Source of the DNA: Volvariella volvacea V23
Lineage: Eukaryota > Basidiomycota > Agaricomycetes > Agaricales > Pluteaceae
NCBI GenBank assembly: GCA_000349905.1
Contig: KB722747.1
Location: 413,167-477,166, forward strand
DNA: 64,000 nt
Direction: 5' to 3'
Under the pieces are notes generated by a model. It was given only the letters and a program-made list of their open reading frames with translations. It was not told the DNA's origin and ran no database searches. This document shows, piece by piece, positions 1 to 11,423 of the stretch (its first letter is position 1; the number at the start of each line of letters is the position of its first letter). Both the position numbers and the translations under genes were made by a program.

Positions 1-404
1 ATAGGTGGATATACTCGAGCACGCTGGCGTACGTCGTAGACGCCAACGTGGGGCGTTCGGGGTCGGCTATTTCGACGAATAGCGCCTTTAGAGGGATTTC
101 GGGGTTTGTGGCCGTCCAGGTTGCGGTGCCGCTTCAGGTGAGGTGATGTCCCCAACCTCGCTACGGCCTGGTGACTGACTTGATCATCCTTTGTCCTTCC
201 GCACACCCATAGGACGGATTAGGAGATGGTGAGTTACATCTCTTAGGCCGGTGGAGTCGAGTGCTAATCCGGTTTATCGCAGGATGGATGTATACCATAT
301 GGACTGTTATCCTCACGATCAGTAGCGTGCTTATCCTCTTGGTCGCTTTCAAAGGAAAGGAGTGGAGAGAGCGCGCAGAGGCCAAAGAGGAAGGGAGGAA
401 GTAG
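1..404 (+). CDS. MFS transporter (DHA1-like), C-terminal part, truncated by window start
   Basis: This is the 3' end of a plasma-membrane-type drug:H+ antiporter; the rest lies outside the window. The first exon fragment reads YVVDANVGRSGSAI, then NSAFRGISGFVAVQVAVPLQ, and ends at gtgagg near 138. A tiny exon DGLGD and a last exon GWMYTIWTVILTISSVLILL follow, giving the final membrane segment, a basic tail ending EEGRK and the stop at 402-404. The same three-exon pattern and sequence (DANVGRS, FFRG, DKLGN-GW) recurs in the complete transporter at 16844-19270. The two are therefore paralogues with a conserved intron layout. The substrate cannot be told. Exon frames join cleanly, so the gene looks functional as far as it can be seen. 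Confidence 0.8.
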
Positions 405-652
405 GAAAAGGCATAGAGTCTCATCTGCGTACTAATAATAAAGACATCCGTGATCGGCTTGAGAGTAGATCGTGAATGAATACGCTAGAACATCGTAAAG
501 CCAGAAAAAGTGTAAATTACTGTACAAATTGTGTAGTACACCTGCAGACTAACAACTCCTACACTCGAATGTCCGATCGAATATCCCAAAGCCTCGATCG
601 ACTCCAGAGAAATCGCATTGCATGAAAGTCGTGATTGCTTCTCGTGAGGAGA

Positions 653-3600
653 TTAGACCAAGTCCTTGCTCACCCTCTCAACACCGACGACATTGTTACC
701 ACCCTCGCCTTGTACAGCAGCCATACCCAGCAAATCACTCAAGCTCACGCTCTCCCGCAGTCCAGAGGGCGTTCCTGCTCCGGACCCCGGCCCGCTCCTG
801 CACATCCTCCCATGACCATATGCATGGGCATGACCGTGGCCGTTGCCAACATTCAATCTCGACGACGACGACCTATCACATGAGCTTGAAGTTCCACCAG
901 GTGAAAGAGGACAGAGGGTCGAGCTAGAGTGGTGGCGAGCAGAGCGGAACTCGGATGAAGATTTCACCCGATGGAGTTGTTTCCCATCTTGGTAGACTTG
1001 TTGCTGGTGTTGCTGGCTGTTGTGGAAATGGCAGTACCTCCCTGGTGTGTGCGAGTAGTAGGGATACCGATGACTCTGTAGGCCACCAGAAGGGGGATAT
1101 AGCAGCGACGAGGATGGTAATTGCGTGGCTGATGACGATGATAATGATCGAGTCGGGGATCCAGAGTGGCTGGGTAGTCTGGCTGGTGTGGTCGCTCTTC
1201 GGACGGGGGAGTTGTCGCGGTTGACGGTGATGGTCAGGGAGGGGATTGGGTGCTCTTCGGATCGGCATCTGTCTACCGCTGGACCATTGTCGGTGCTGCC
1301 GCCGTTTGTCTTGGACATGGGACCTGCGTTTGCACCGTCGACTCTCAACCCGAATAGGTGTCCATCGAGAGATTTGCACATGGCTTCCAACAGTTTCCTC
1401 GAGTTGTCAGCTCCAAAAGTTCCCGAGTGCATCGAAGATATTAAGGATTTGAGTTTCGGCGTTATCTGCGTTGTCAATGGGTCAGGATGTGATGATGAGG
1501 ACGGGCTAGTTGCACTTGAAGGTGTTGTAGGGGAAGGTGTCGACGAGCTTGGGTGGGATCCCATAGACGTTATAGTCATCTGCGCAGAAGCTGGGGAACC
1601 TCCAGAAACCATCCGCTTTACCAATTTGTCAAATAGGACGGCGCAGTCCTTCACGTCTTGCCTTAAAAGAGGATGATCACTACCGCCGCTGGTGGAAGAC
1701 GAGGAATGGGAATGGCCGCAACCTGAACCGTGTGCATTAGTGCTGGTGGTTGTGTTGATCTTCTTGGCTTTCGAGAGGTCTGTAAAGTAGTATTTAACTG
1801 GCAACGTGGTCCTATCGAATGTGTTGATAAGAGCCTTGTAGTAGTCCTGTGGTTCGATGGCGGGCTGTGTTTGCGATTGAGGTAGAGGGTTAAGAAGAGT
1901 TTCGGGTGAAGTGTAGATAGGATGTGAGGCAGACCCTAGGATAGATTCCGCGGCGCCCTCTGGCTGGGATGGTTGTGGTTGTGGTTGTATGTGTGGATGA
2001 TAAGGGCTGTGCCCGTCTACGAAATGTAGTTCGCCGTTGTCGGTGATGGCAAACCTCCCTGCGCCGCTACTTAGATCAACCATGTACCCATAAGGGTCAG
2101 CGCAGGTGCCCAGAGCGATGTGCTTTTCGTGCAGGAACGTGAGACCCTGATGGGCTGAGGGTGAGGAATGGGCGAACGTAGAACTGGATGGAGGCGGCAT
2201 ACCTCTAAAACTTGTCTAAAGAAATCGATGTAATTGGCAACCGTCACGAATGGGGGCTCGTCGAAGTTAATTAGGCGTTCCATGCAAAGGAAGACAGTCG
2301 TCCCCTTCTTCTTCGTCTGTTGTTTTGCTCCAGCGTCGGCCTTGTCGCAACCCTCCTGCTCATTGTCAACGTCGACGTAGTACTCGTAATCTCTCTTTAC
2401 AGCGCATAGCAAGTGCGGTATCGGATTCCATGGATCTCTTCGTACAGTTGGAGAATCGTTCAATTCGTGAAAGAGGTCAAATTCAGAGTTCATTACAAAG
2501 ACGGGCGAAGATTTGGACATTGAAGATGACGTAGAAGGCGCGACCGGAAGGCATTTGATCATAAAGGCGTCTGTTGAATGTGGGGTTGAAGGATCAACTA
2601 AGATCTATGCGTGCAATTGATTAGGAAAGGAGATGACGACAATAGTGATAAGGACGCACCATCTCATTTGGAGGATTTTGTAGATAAGCCGGGTTTTCAG
2701 CGAGCAAGTCGTCAACAATGGATTCGTATACTCTGAGAACAAGCCGAGGTTGTAGCATTAGTACCAGACACTATTAATTTAAGAGAGGTAAACTTACCGA
2801 ACGTCATAACCACTGCTCCCATAGCCGTACTCCTCCCAGATGCCCACTCCCGAGCCACCACTCGTAGGCGTGCTAAGGCTCTCACTCCCACTTCTACTTT
2901 GATGCCGGCCTCCACTCATGTTCAACACCTTCATCTGCGCACATCCAGGACACCCAGGGACGTATTCATGCTCGGATTCCCCATCAGAGTCACTGCTCAC
3001 GTATACCGCAGGTCCTTCTCCTGAGATCAGCCCAATGTGGTCGAAGTCCTGAGTTCCCGAGGGAGGTGTGAGGCCAGGTGGGAGATAGGTGTACTTCTGT
3101 CCCTTCAGACCGTATAACCCTGTGCTTGAGGATGGAACTACGCCGGATCCGATGAGATTCCGAATGTGAGCTAGCACTGGTGGGGTGTCTGTACCAACAA
3201 GGGCACTACCAGCGCCCAACCCCTCATCTCGACGAGCTTGGGGTGCTAGATCATGACTATGCGTTGGGGAGGTATACCCACTTGGAGGACTATGCGGGGC
3301 GGTGTGGAACCGTGAATAGGGAAGAGAGCTGGAGGCCGAGCTCGAACTCGCGATTGATTGCGGCGGCGAAATATCGGAAGGCCGACCACCTGCCGCAGAC
3401 CCAAAGCCCATGGCCAGTTTCCCACTTAAAGAGCCCAAGTATCTCGCGACATTGATGTGCCCGTGCTTTGCCTTCTCGCTCGCCCTCGCTCTGGTGCGCT
3501 CGTCTCTGTGTCGCTCTCCAACGTCTTGTCCTCCTCGTCCTCCTCGTCCATCGGAGCCTGAGCCGGGTTCTTGATCATGGTCATGCGTAAATGGTTCAAG

Positions 3601-4239
3601 GATCACTCCACCGAGTGCACCACTGGGACCCCCGAACAACTCCGTCCTGCCCATTCTCTCTAACGGATACCCGAACATGAATCTTCGCTCGGATGAGTCG
3701 GTCTCCTCGTCGAACGTGTAGCTCTCGAGATCCGAAAGGGTGGACTCTGTGTCTGTATCGCTTTGGGCGTCTGCATCGTTGTCTTCGTCATGTTCACCTC
3801 CTGGCGTGAGGCCTTGTCTGTCCTTGTCGTTATTGTTGTTGTTGGATTGGAGGGTTCGGTGGGGTTCGGTCATGTTGTCTCGGCTTGTTGGACGCTCCTC
3901 GGCCCCTTTACGTTCACCGTCAAACTCGCCGTCGCCGTACTCGGAACCGACTGTACTACTCGAGGGTGTCGAGCTCGTCGATGAAGCTTCGAATTCCGAG
4001 GTGGCGGGGGATTCTGGGTGAGCTACGAGTGTATGTGTGGGCGTGGTGGGTGAATGTGAGTGGGAATGTGGATGGGAGGGAGTTAGAACGGGAGATGGGA
4101 GAAGAGGTTTGGTTGGGGAGCTAGACGAGGCGGCCTGAGGGGTGGCTTTACTGGATGAGCGGGTGGAGGATGAGCGGGGCAAGGAAACCCCAGAGAGGGG
4201 CTGAGAGCTGTCCAGTTCGAGGCGGTAGTTGGATGGCAT
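653..4239 (-). CDS. Kinase-like (pseudokinase) protein with long disordered regions
   Basis: Four exons (4239-2798, 2732-2660, 2604-2203, 2146-653) give 3411 nt, exactly 1137 codons, so a 1136-aa protein. Residues 1-480 are Ser/Pro/Thr-rich and probably disordered, with acidic patches. The kinase-like part starts about 481 (VYESIVDDLLAENPAYLQNP) and includes AFMIKCLPVA, FFRQVLEGLTFLHEKH and VKYYFTDLSKA. Related basidiomycete kinase-like proteins carry HRD-C after the helix that ends in HEH. Here the aligned residues are L-G-T at about 651-653, and the DFG position reads D-L-S at about 762-764. Loss of the catalytic Asp and of the Gly suggests no phosphotransfer. A long Ser/His-rich tail follows. 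The frames stay open over every junction, so this is not a broken gene. The cellular role is unknown; family placement rests on remembered motif patterns. Confidence 0.72.
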
Positions 4240-6773
4240 AGCTGTGTGTTTGGGAACTCTTGCCTCTTCGAAAGATACAGGTGGTGGAGTGCAATAGGTA
4301 ATTGTGGATCCTTATATGCAGAAATGTTGAAATGGTGAGATATCTCGCTCGGTCGATCGCTGGCGCCTAATTTCTAGCGCTAATCGGTTCCCGTCTAGGC
4401 GTGATAAAGAAGATGGAGAGAGAGGTCAGCGAGATTGCAATCATATATATGATGGGGTCAAATAGCGCGGATGTGGGGGTGGAGGGGTAAGAATAAAGGC
4501 GGGCTGAATAATATTAGTGGACGCAATATAATTTGGTTACTAACAATAGCCCTTGCAATCGCTGGCGTCACTTGTGTACTCCACTATTTCTGGCTGGATT
4601 GATCCGCTCGCCCGAGGTTAACAGTTGCTGGGAATGAGCTTCACTGGGTATCCTCGCTTCAACTCGATGTCTTTAATCTATCTTTAGCCTAGAACCGCCG
4701 TGATTCGGTTAAAGTGAGCGGGGTGAGGAAAGTCGATGCGAGGGGACTAACTTGTGTTCGCGAAGAGAAGGGGAAGGCTCAGAAAAAACTTGCACTGGCC
4801 GAGTTTTGTCTGTTGTAGGCCTGCACAAGGGAGGGAGGAGGGAGGGAGGAAGAGGGTGATTGGGTTTGAGGAACACGCGATAGAAGAAGACCGAGGTCTG
4901 GTCAAAATAGGGTGAACAAGTGATTTCTGAAGAATGGAGCTGAGCCTGCCAGGCCTCACTGGAATGTTAGGGGCACCAAATCGCAGCGTTTGCAAGTCGG
5001 GTGTCCCAGTCAGGTAGAGATACAACCCTCAGGCTTATTTTCCTGCCAAAGGGCCGTTAGCTTCCTTCATATCACTGATCATTTGACTCTCCACCGCACT
5101 GACAGATCGTGATATAGATGGTATATTGAACCTTGTTGAGTGCCTGTCAGACGTTTTAGGGTCCAACCGCTGGGGATGGTTTCGTAACTGGCCGAATAAC
5201 CGTTGTTTAGCTATCGAATGGCAGATCTGCCTGCTTCTCACGACCGGGCAGCAGCACAAGGTGGAAGAGGGAAACAGACTCCGTGCAGTGGTCCCTCGAG
5301 TGAGAATTTATAGGCCCTCGTAGGACATATATTTGGCGCTCTACTTACCCGTTCCGGATCATAGGGCACCGTACTTCTTACCACAACGGGCTATCATCAT
5401 GCCAGTCAACTCCGGGGTCAAGTGACAGGCGGAGGCACAGAGAAGAGAAGAAAAGAAGAGGGTCGAATGAAAAGTTACTGAAGTGGGATATCACAGAACC
5501 GAGGAATCGTGCGCAGTGTGGTGTTGCCTTTTGGCGGTGGAGAGTGCCCTTCCCTCGAGTTACGAGGGGGATATAAAGTCACCTCGGGACACGAAGAGGA
5601 GTGTGTTGGGAAGCCTGAAAAGCGTGCGTCATCAGCATCATGATGAACCCAGGTCGGACTGAGGTGATAAAATGGAAGATATCGACATTTTGATTGGCAA
5701 TTTCATATCGCCTGTCAAGCCATTCATTGAATAACAATCATATGAAAGATAAGATACAATAAATCTTCTGCACAGAAGGAGATTGTGTGCACCCTCCTTC
5801 CCCTCATCAATGTTTATATTCACACATGTTCACCCGTGTCAGGCTTAGATCAGGGTGGCACTTCGTAGCGATACTAGTGCACCTTGGAGATTATTTAAAG
5901 GGAGTACGATTGGCTGGGCATCGTTATTCAACTAATAGAGAATTTCTCAGCAGAAACGGCAATCATTATTTTCGAACGCTGCACCTCCATGGTCGTGGCT
6001 TGGCTTAGAGCGTGAATGTTTTGCAGTCCGCGGTAAATGCTATGCCCTTCAAAAACCAATGGCTACTTGATAGATAGGCCGGTAGTGCGCCTCGGCGGCT
6101 TTTCTATCGTCTGGCTAAAATATCGCAACGGTGGTGTATCAGTGGGCATCGACGCCGTTGAGGCCGCAGGACCTGGTGTAGTTTAGGTAATGCCCGCGGT
6201 GGTATTTCATCTCGAAGATCTGGACTCTCGTAAGCGCGACGTATCGCAGGATGTGGAACTTTACGAACGCCCTCGAGAAGGCCAGAGCGGTTGTGAATGA
6301 GCTCCCTAGGCAGAATATCAAAGCCGAGGGGGTCCCATAAGGGAGAGGTCACTCAGATTTACTAGACTTGGTCAGGCACTTGCCGGTCAGCTTTATATAT
6401 ACAGGGAAGCTTATCTGTCGACAAAAGCCTAAGCACTGATCTCACGGCTATGTCATCTCTGACACTTGTCATCTTCAACACTTGACGGTTGTGTTGCTTC
6501 GTGGACATAAGCGTAGAAAACATGGGTACAGAGGGGACAGTGAGGTGGGCCGTCGAAAAATCAGATAGGGTACAATTATTATAGTTGTGGGGTTTTGTGA
6601 TGAAGAGCGGTAGAAGGCACGACATTTTCCGGTCTTTAACGTATTTGTGGTACGTGCTCCAATATGAGTACTAGGACTTGGGGCGAGGAGAGACAAATAG
6701 TACTGGACACATGGGAGCTGAATGAAGAGAAATTCTGCAAGGAAGCCGTTGCGAAGCCAAGAAGAGAGTGATT
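4240..6773. other. Intergenic region, no gene supported
   Basis: About 2.5 kb between the kinase-like gene and the first Gag-like remnant. It should hold the promoter of the kinase-like gene just above 4239. Several frames of 60-90 codons exist on both strands, but none joins to another through good splice sites or resembles a family I know. The minus-strand frame 6352-6104 is the most protein-like but overlaps a second open frame of similar quality, so neither is called. Confidence 0.4.
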
Positions 6774-7874
6774 TTAAGCAGAGGACAGTGCTATATGTTC
6801 AAGTCGAAGCAGCAGGACGGTGTAACAGAAGGAAAACGACGCAGAACCCGGGAAGAGGTGCGCACTGCAGGACACTTCAACTTGTGCCCAATTTTTCGGA
6901 GGGGGTAAGAAGCTTGGAGCGTTTCTGGAAATCCAGAGGAGGCACGTAGTTTGATCCTGAGGGTGCTTCATAGGGACATTCACGACTGCCATGTCCAACG
7001 TAGGTTTGCGACAATTGAAGCATCCGTTGTTTGGTCGGAGAAAGGTGCGTTCTGCTGTTGTGAGTTTGAGATGATAGGTGCTGTCTGAATTGATAGGCGA
7101 ACTTGGCAAGCCGGGTGGCATAAAGGAACGAAGAGGGCTCGTAGGCGTAGGAGCAGGAGCAGGAGCAAGCGGAGACTCAAGAGAAGGGGAAGTAGCAGCA
7201 AGCAGAGTCTGAGAGTGGGAAGACCCGGTAGGCTCAGACTCGGAGATGGAAGACTCCCTAGCGTGCTTGTTACTTGGGACCTGGATTACCCTCTCCTCAT
7301 CCTCGTTATGGGGTTTGTTCTTCAAGCGCTTATTGACGATGTCGACAGCATCAGTCAGGGAGTCTACAGTCTTTGTCCACGTCATGCGCTCTCTATTCGA
7401 ATTGGAGATCGGGGTCCATGTTAGCTTCAAGTTGATTCCTCATCCAATCCTCACCGAGGAATGCTGGAGTGTTAAAAAGACAAGAGTTAGAGTTCCAGAG
7501 AGAGTAGGCCCAAGTCAGGAACGAGTCAGAGCTCTCCATTCGGCTGCTCAAGAGTTAAATGTTGATATCGTCCACCCAGTTTCGAAGTAAAGAAATTTTT
7601 CAAAGGCAGGCTATGAACTGGTCAAAGGTCATCTGAGAACGGAGGCACATTCAAGGACAGTCCAGTGACGGATCCCTGGATCGAAGATACCATAGAGGAT
7701 GCGGCGCACTTGATCTTTTTCAGGCACATGTGCAAAGCTGAAAAAATCGAGACAGGCGACTTCGTATTCATGAAAGACGAAAGGGTTCAGGGGCCAATAT
7801 AGGAGGCCCGGTAGAGAATAGTTCGACTGAAGCGCGCTCGAGTTCCTGGGGGATCTAGAGACGCCATCGCGCAA
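6774..7874 (-). pseudogene. Decayed Gag-like retroelement ORF (copy 1)
   Basis: Read on the minus strand, this is a ruined copy of the intact ORF at 8503-9498. Its upstream piece (7874-7629) has ACLDFFSFAHVPEKDQVRRI, matching ACLDFFSFARVPGEDQVRCI of the intact copy. Downstream the frame is cut by several stops while the alignment continues (SSDSFLTWAYSLWNSNS, then NTPAFLG, then ANMDPDLQ). The last piece (7430-6774) carries a Pro/Ser linker and the CFNCRKP remnant of the zinc-knuckle-like motif. The multiple stops across an otherwise continuous alignment show it is not translated as one protein. Whether the last piece is still expressed from its own ATG at 7430 cannot be told. Confidence 0.65.
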
Positions 7875-8502
7875 GCCCGAGACAATTGTGCTGGATGTAT
7901 GCGCGTATTCCGGTGCGTATGAAATGAGCCTGGTGTTAGCTTAGGAAAAATCAATGCTTCAGTGATCCGTGAGCAGGAATAACACGCTTTGAAGTGATAG
8001 AGGCTGTAGGAGAGTATCGAAGATGGAACCGAGGAGAGAACTGATTATTCGTCACGATCCCCCTGTTTATATACGCCAGCAAAACTCAAAAATTCCGCTA
8101 TTTTTAAATCTCTACGATAGCCATCAATTTTGTACGGATTCTCATCGCCTGATTTTTTTTCCCCTTCTTGGACAACATGGACAAAGTATAAACGGATTTT
8201 GTACTTATTTTTATTTTCTAAATTCCGTAACTAGTGGCTTTGCATGAGCGACATGAGTGTAGAAAGCGAGGGCAGTAGCAGCGTGAGCATAGAGAATTAG
8301 TTAGGGTACGGGCATTGTAGTCGAGGGTTTGAAAGCGCAGAAGAATAGGCCATGAGTCAGGATACACGCAGAGCAGTGGACAAGCAGAGACTAAAGAATA
8401 GGATCCACAAGTATGCTCGAATCAAAGCGGTAAAAAGGCGCAGTAGACGTAAAACGACAATACAGCAACATGAGAGAGGAGAGGCGTGCACAGTAGGTGA
8501 CC
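7875..8502. other. Spacer between the two Gag-like copies
   Basis: About 630 bases with short frames only. I see no long terminal repeat, no reverse transcriptase or integrase frame and no primer-binding site. The stretch near 8090-8220 is AT-rich with T-runs. Confidence 0.35.
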
Positions 8503-9498
8503 TTAATTTATATCCGAAATGAAGGCTTGCTCGTAAGTGGGATACTTGAATTGTTCCTCGACGTCCACGTAAACTTGGTCACAGGACAAGCACCATATGT
8601 AGTTCGAAGCGACGGGTACAGGTAATTCGTTGGGATGATCAAGAGTGCGACGTCCGGCGGCGTGTGATCGACATTTGACGCAACCACTGTTATTTTGGAG
8701 AAGAGGCGTACGCTCGGGGTTATAAGGACGGACGCGGAATGAGCTAGTAAGCCCCCCGGGATGGGTGGTTGACGTGGAGAGAGGAGAGAAGGAATAATTC
8801 GAAGGTGTAGAAGCACGAGCAGGAGAAGACGCAGGAGGAGTGGGAGGGTAAGAAGGCTCGCATGCGGGAATGGAAGGTGACCCCCTATCGCGCTTAATAT
8901 TTGAATCTTGAAGTTGCATCCTTTTGTTCTTCAAATGATTATCTATGACGTTTACGGCACAAATCCAGTCAGGGAGCTTGCAGTTCTTGTTCACATCATG
9001 CACCTCGAGTTCAGATAGGAGGTCGGGGTCCATGTTGGCTTCGATTTGGCGCCTCAGTCGATTGTCGTCAAGGAATGCTGGAGTGTTGACAAGATAAGAG
9101 TTGAGGTTCCAGAGGGAGTAGGCCCAAGTCAAGAACGAGTCAGAGCTCTTCATTCGACTACCCAAGAGTTGGATGCTGATATCGTCCATCCAGGTTGGAG
9201 GTAAGAGTTCATTGCGAAGATGGGCCATGAATTGTTCGAAAGACATCTTGAGGATAGAGATTCGCTCGAGGTCGATCCAACGACGGATTACTGGATCATG
9301 GATGGTGTAGAAAATACAGCGCACTTGATCCTCGCCAGGCACTCGTGCGAAGCTGAAAAAGTCGAGACAGGCGCATTCGTAGTCGCGAAGCACGGCAGGG
9401 TTCAGATCACCAGGGTGTAGCATAGGAGGCCCGCCAGGAATTGGTTGAACAGAAGCAAACCGAGATGCCTGGGGAGCGGAAGAGTTGGAAGACGCCAT
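8503..9498 (-). CDS. Gag-like protein of LTR-retroelement type, intact single ORF (copy 2)
   Basis: A 331-aa intronless frame starting MASSNSSAPQASRF. The order of parts matches Gag polyproteins of basidiomycete LTR elements as I know them: a short Ser/Pro lead, LHPGDLNPAVLRDYECACLD, a helical capsid-like region (about 45-190) with FEQFMAHLRNELL and SSDSFLTWAYSLWNLNSYL, a Pro/Ser linker (about 210-265), and a C-terminal zinc-knuckle-like motif GCVKCRSHAAGRRTLDHPNE. Aberrant spacing at the Cys/His positions means metal binding is uncertain. No pol frame, protease or LTR is found beside it. It could be a solitary relic or a domesticated gag gene. The frame is fully open, unlike its neighbour copy, which argues for young age or for selection. 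Confidence 0.55.
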   Translation of the reverse strand: MASSNSSAPQASRFASVQPIPGGPPMLHPGDLNPAVLRDYECACLDFFSFARVPGEDQVRCIFYTIHDPVIRRWIDLERISILKMSFEQFMAHLRNELLPPTWMDDISIQLLGSRMKSSDSFLTWAYSLWNLNSYLVNTPAFLDDNRLRRQIEANMDPDLLSELEVHDVNKNCKLPDWICAVNVIDNHLKNKRMQLQDSNIKRDRGSPSIPACEPSYPPTPPASSPARASTPSNYSFSPLSTSTTHPGGLTSSFRVRPYNPERTPLLQNNSGCVKCRSHAAGRRTLDHPNELPVPVASNYIWCLSCDQVYVDVEEQFKYPTYEQAFISDIN

Positions 9499-9890
9499 TG
9501 TAGTAAGCCCGAGGCGGTTATATGCGCTGGAAGACGCGCATATATTGACTATAGAGCGCTCTGGAATCGGTGAGGGAGAGTCGGCAAATAATCCAATGGA
9601 GTAGCGGCACTGATGACTGTCGAAGCAATAGAGAGGGTGGAAGTGCGTCGAAGAGAATTAAGGGAAGGACGAAAAGCTCAATTCTGTGGCACGTAAGCAG
9701 CCCAGATGACAAGATGGTGGCAATGGATCCGCGTTTTTACAAACTTGAGCCCTTGCTTGCTTTACAGATACAGTTGGTGCAGATTACATTGAGACTCGTG
9801 CTATAACACTAGTGAAAGAATAAAAGTAGCCAGGCTACACATACTTCATAGAGCCTTCCCGGACTAACCCTGTTCCTACAAGTCCCGGAT
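9499..9890. other. Intergenic, nothing recognised
   Basis: About 390 bases between the Gag-like ORF and the 3' end of the short-chain dehydrogenase gene. No coding frame or RNA gene is supported. Confidence 0.4.
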
Positions 9891-11064
9891 TCACGAGCTC
9901 TTAGGGAAATCGGTGCTGAAGGTAACATCCTTCCAATCATCGAGTCTCTTCAAAATCTTCTCCGACTCAGCCTTCACAGTATTATAGCAGTCGGTTCCCA
10001 ATGACAAGGAAACCGGCCATTCCTTTCCTTCTGCTATACCTGTACCGTGGATGACATCGAGGATGACTTGGACGGCTTTTGATGGATCGCCTGGTTGATT
10101 GCCGTTGTATGCTGTAGACCGGGACGGGGTCAGTGGTGGGGGATCAATTCACGGGGAAGTGCATACCCTTCAATGCTGCGTCCGATCTCTCAGACATGGG
10201 ACGGTAGTCCTCGATGCGTGGCGTCCACGGCGCACGATGATCGGAAGTAAGGAAGGAGGTACGGAAGTAACCAAAGTCAACGCATAGACTGCGCAAACCA
10301 AAGGGCGAGATTTCATCATGCAGAGTTTGATTGACGCCTCGAACCGCGAATTTTGTGGTTGCGTAGAGACCGGCGTTTGGTACTGATCTTTAAGTTGAAG
10401 TGAAGTGATAAGGATCAGCTGGTGGGAGGGAGGACCACACGGTGTGCCCTTACCTCCAGCCTCCTATTGAGCCAAAGAATACTATCGTTCCGGATTGCCG
10501 TTCGCGCATGTATGGCAGGAAAGCTCGACTGACGTTCACTGCACCGAAGAGGTTGGTGTTAAATTGGTCGAGGGTTTCTTGAGGTCTAGGATAGGGAAGC
10601 AGTGCTCAATATTCAGTGTTGTGTTCGTTCATTGGATGATACTAACGTGTTCTCCTCGATTGCACCAACGAGGATATAGCCTGACGGAAATCCCAAACAT
10701 CAACGTAAAGCAGATAGAGATTTCCAAGCAAGCGCTACTCACCAGCATTATTGACAACCACATCTACATGACCGTGAATGGCGACTGCCTTCTTCGCGGT
10801 TTCTTGCAATGTCTCCAAGGGCGAAGTAACGTCCAGCTCTAGGACATCAGCACCTTGCGCCTTTAGCTCATCGAGCTTGTTGAGTGAACGAGCTCGTCCA
10901 GTGGCAATAACTTTATCTCCGCGTTTCAGCGCGGCAAGGGTCAATTCTCTTCCGAGTCCTGTTCTGAGTGGACCCTTGAGTTAGCCTGTCTGCACGTGCT
11001 GAAATCTCTCGACTTACGAGGTGCCGGTGATGAGCCAAACGAGCTGCTTTGGCATTGAGGACAT
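9891..11064 (-). CDS. Short-chain dehydrogenase/reductase (SDR)
   Basis: A classical SDR, an NAD(P)H-dependent oxidoreductase of about 290 residues in several exons. It starts MSSMPKQLVWLITGTS at 11064. The intron after the TS codon joins to give the cofactor motif TGTSTGLG. Further parts are NNAG after LDVTSPLE, FFGSIGGW with the catalytic Ser, and LYATTKFAVRG with the YxxxK catalytic pair. The end reads DDWKDVTFSTDFPKSS with the stop at 9893-9891. An Arg in VIATGRARS sits where NADP-preferring members carry a basic residue, so NADPH is likely. The substrate is unknown; fungal members of this type often reduce or oxidise secondary metabolites or retinol-like compounds. A TATA-like box lies about 75 bases upstream of the start. 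Confidence 0.85.
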
Positions 11065-11132
11065 CGCGCGCAGTCAGATAAGACAAAGTTAAGGGAGGAG
11101 GTAAGGAATGATGAGTTAAATTCGGGCTGGAG

Positions 11133-11144
11133 CTCTTTATACCC
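11133..11144 (-). promoter_or_regulatory. TATA-like box of the SDR gene
   Basis: On the minus strand this reads gggtataaagag, about 70-80 bases upstream of the ATG at 11064 and followed by a pyrimidine-rich stretch. The position fits a fungal core promoter. Confidence 0.45.
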
Positions 11145-11423
11145 GCCCGGGCTGCTCACAAGGTTTTGTCATCCCTCGCCGTGCCCGGGGTAGCCTCCTA
11201 AGCATTTGATTGTGGCGATGCGTTTGACTATCGCGTGCGCTTAAGGAGTTGATTATGTAAGCATGACGAGAATTTTGGGACCCACCACCGCAGACGACGT
11301 TGAGCTCGCTCGTCCATGGTCGAGCATTCAAAAGAAATAACACCGACACCTTGAGCCAAAACTTGCAAGGAAACCTGCACAAGAGGACCATTACGTTCTG
11401 TCATTTAACGAGAGAAATCGATC

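Noticed and set aside
1125..1676. 183-codon + frame opposite the kinase-like gene
   Set aside because: Antisense shadow of the reconstructed minus-strand exon.
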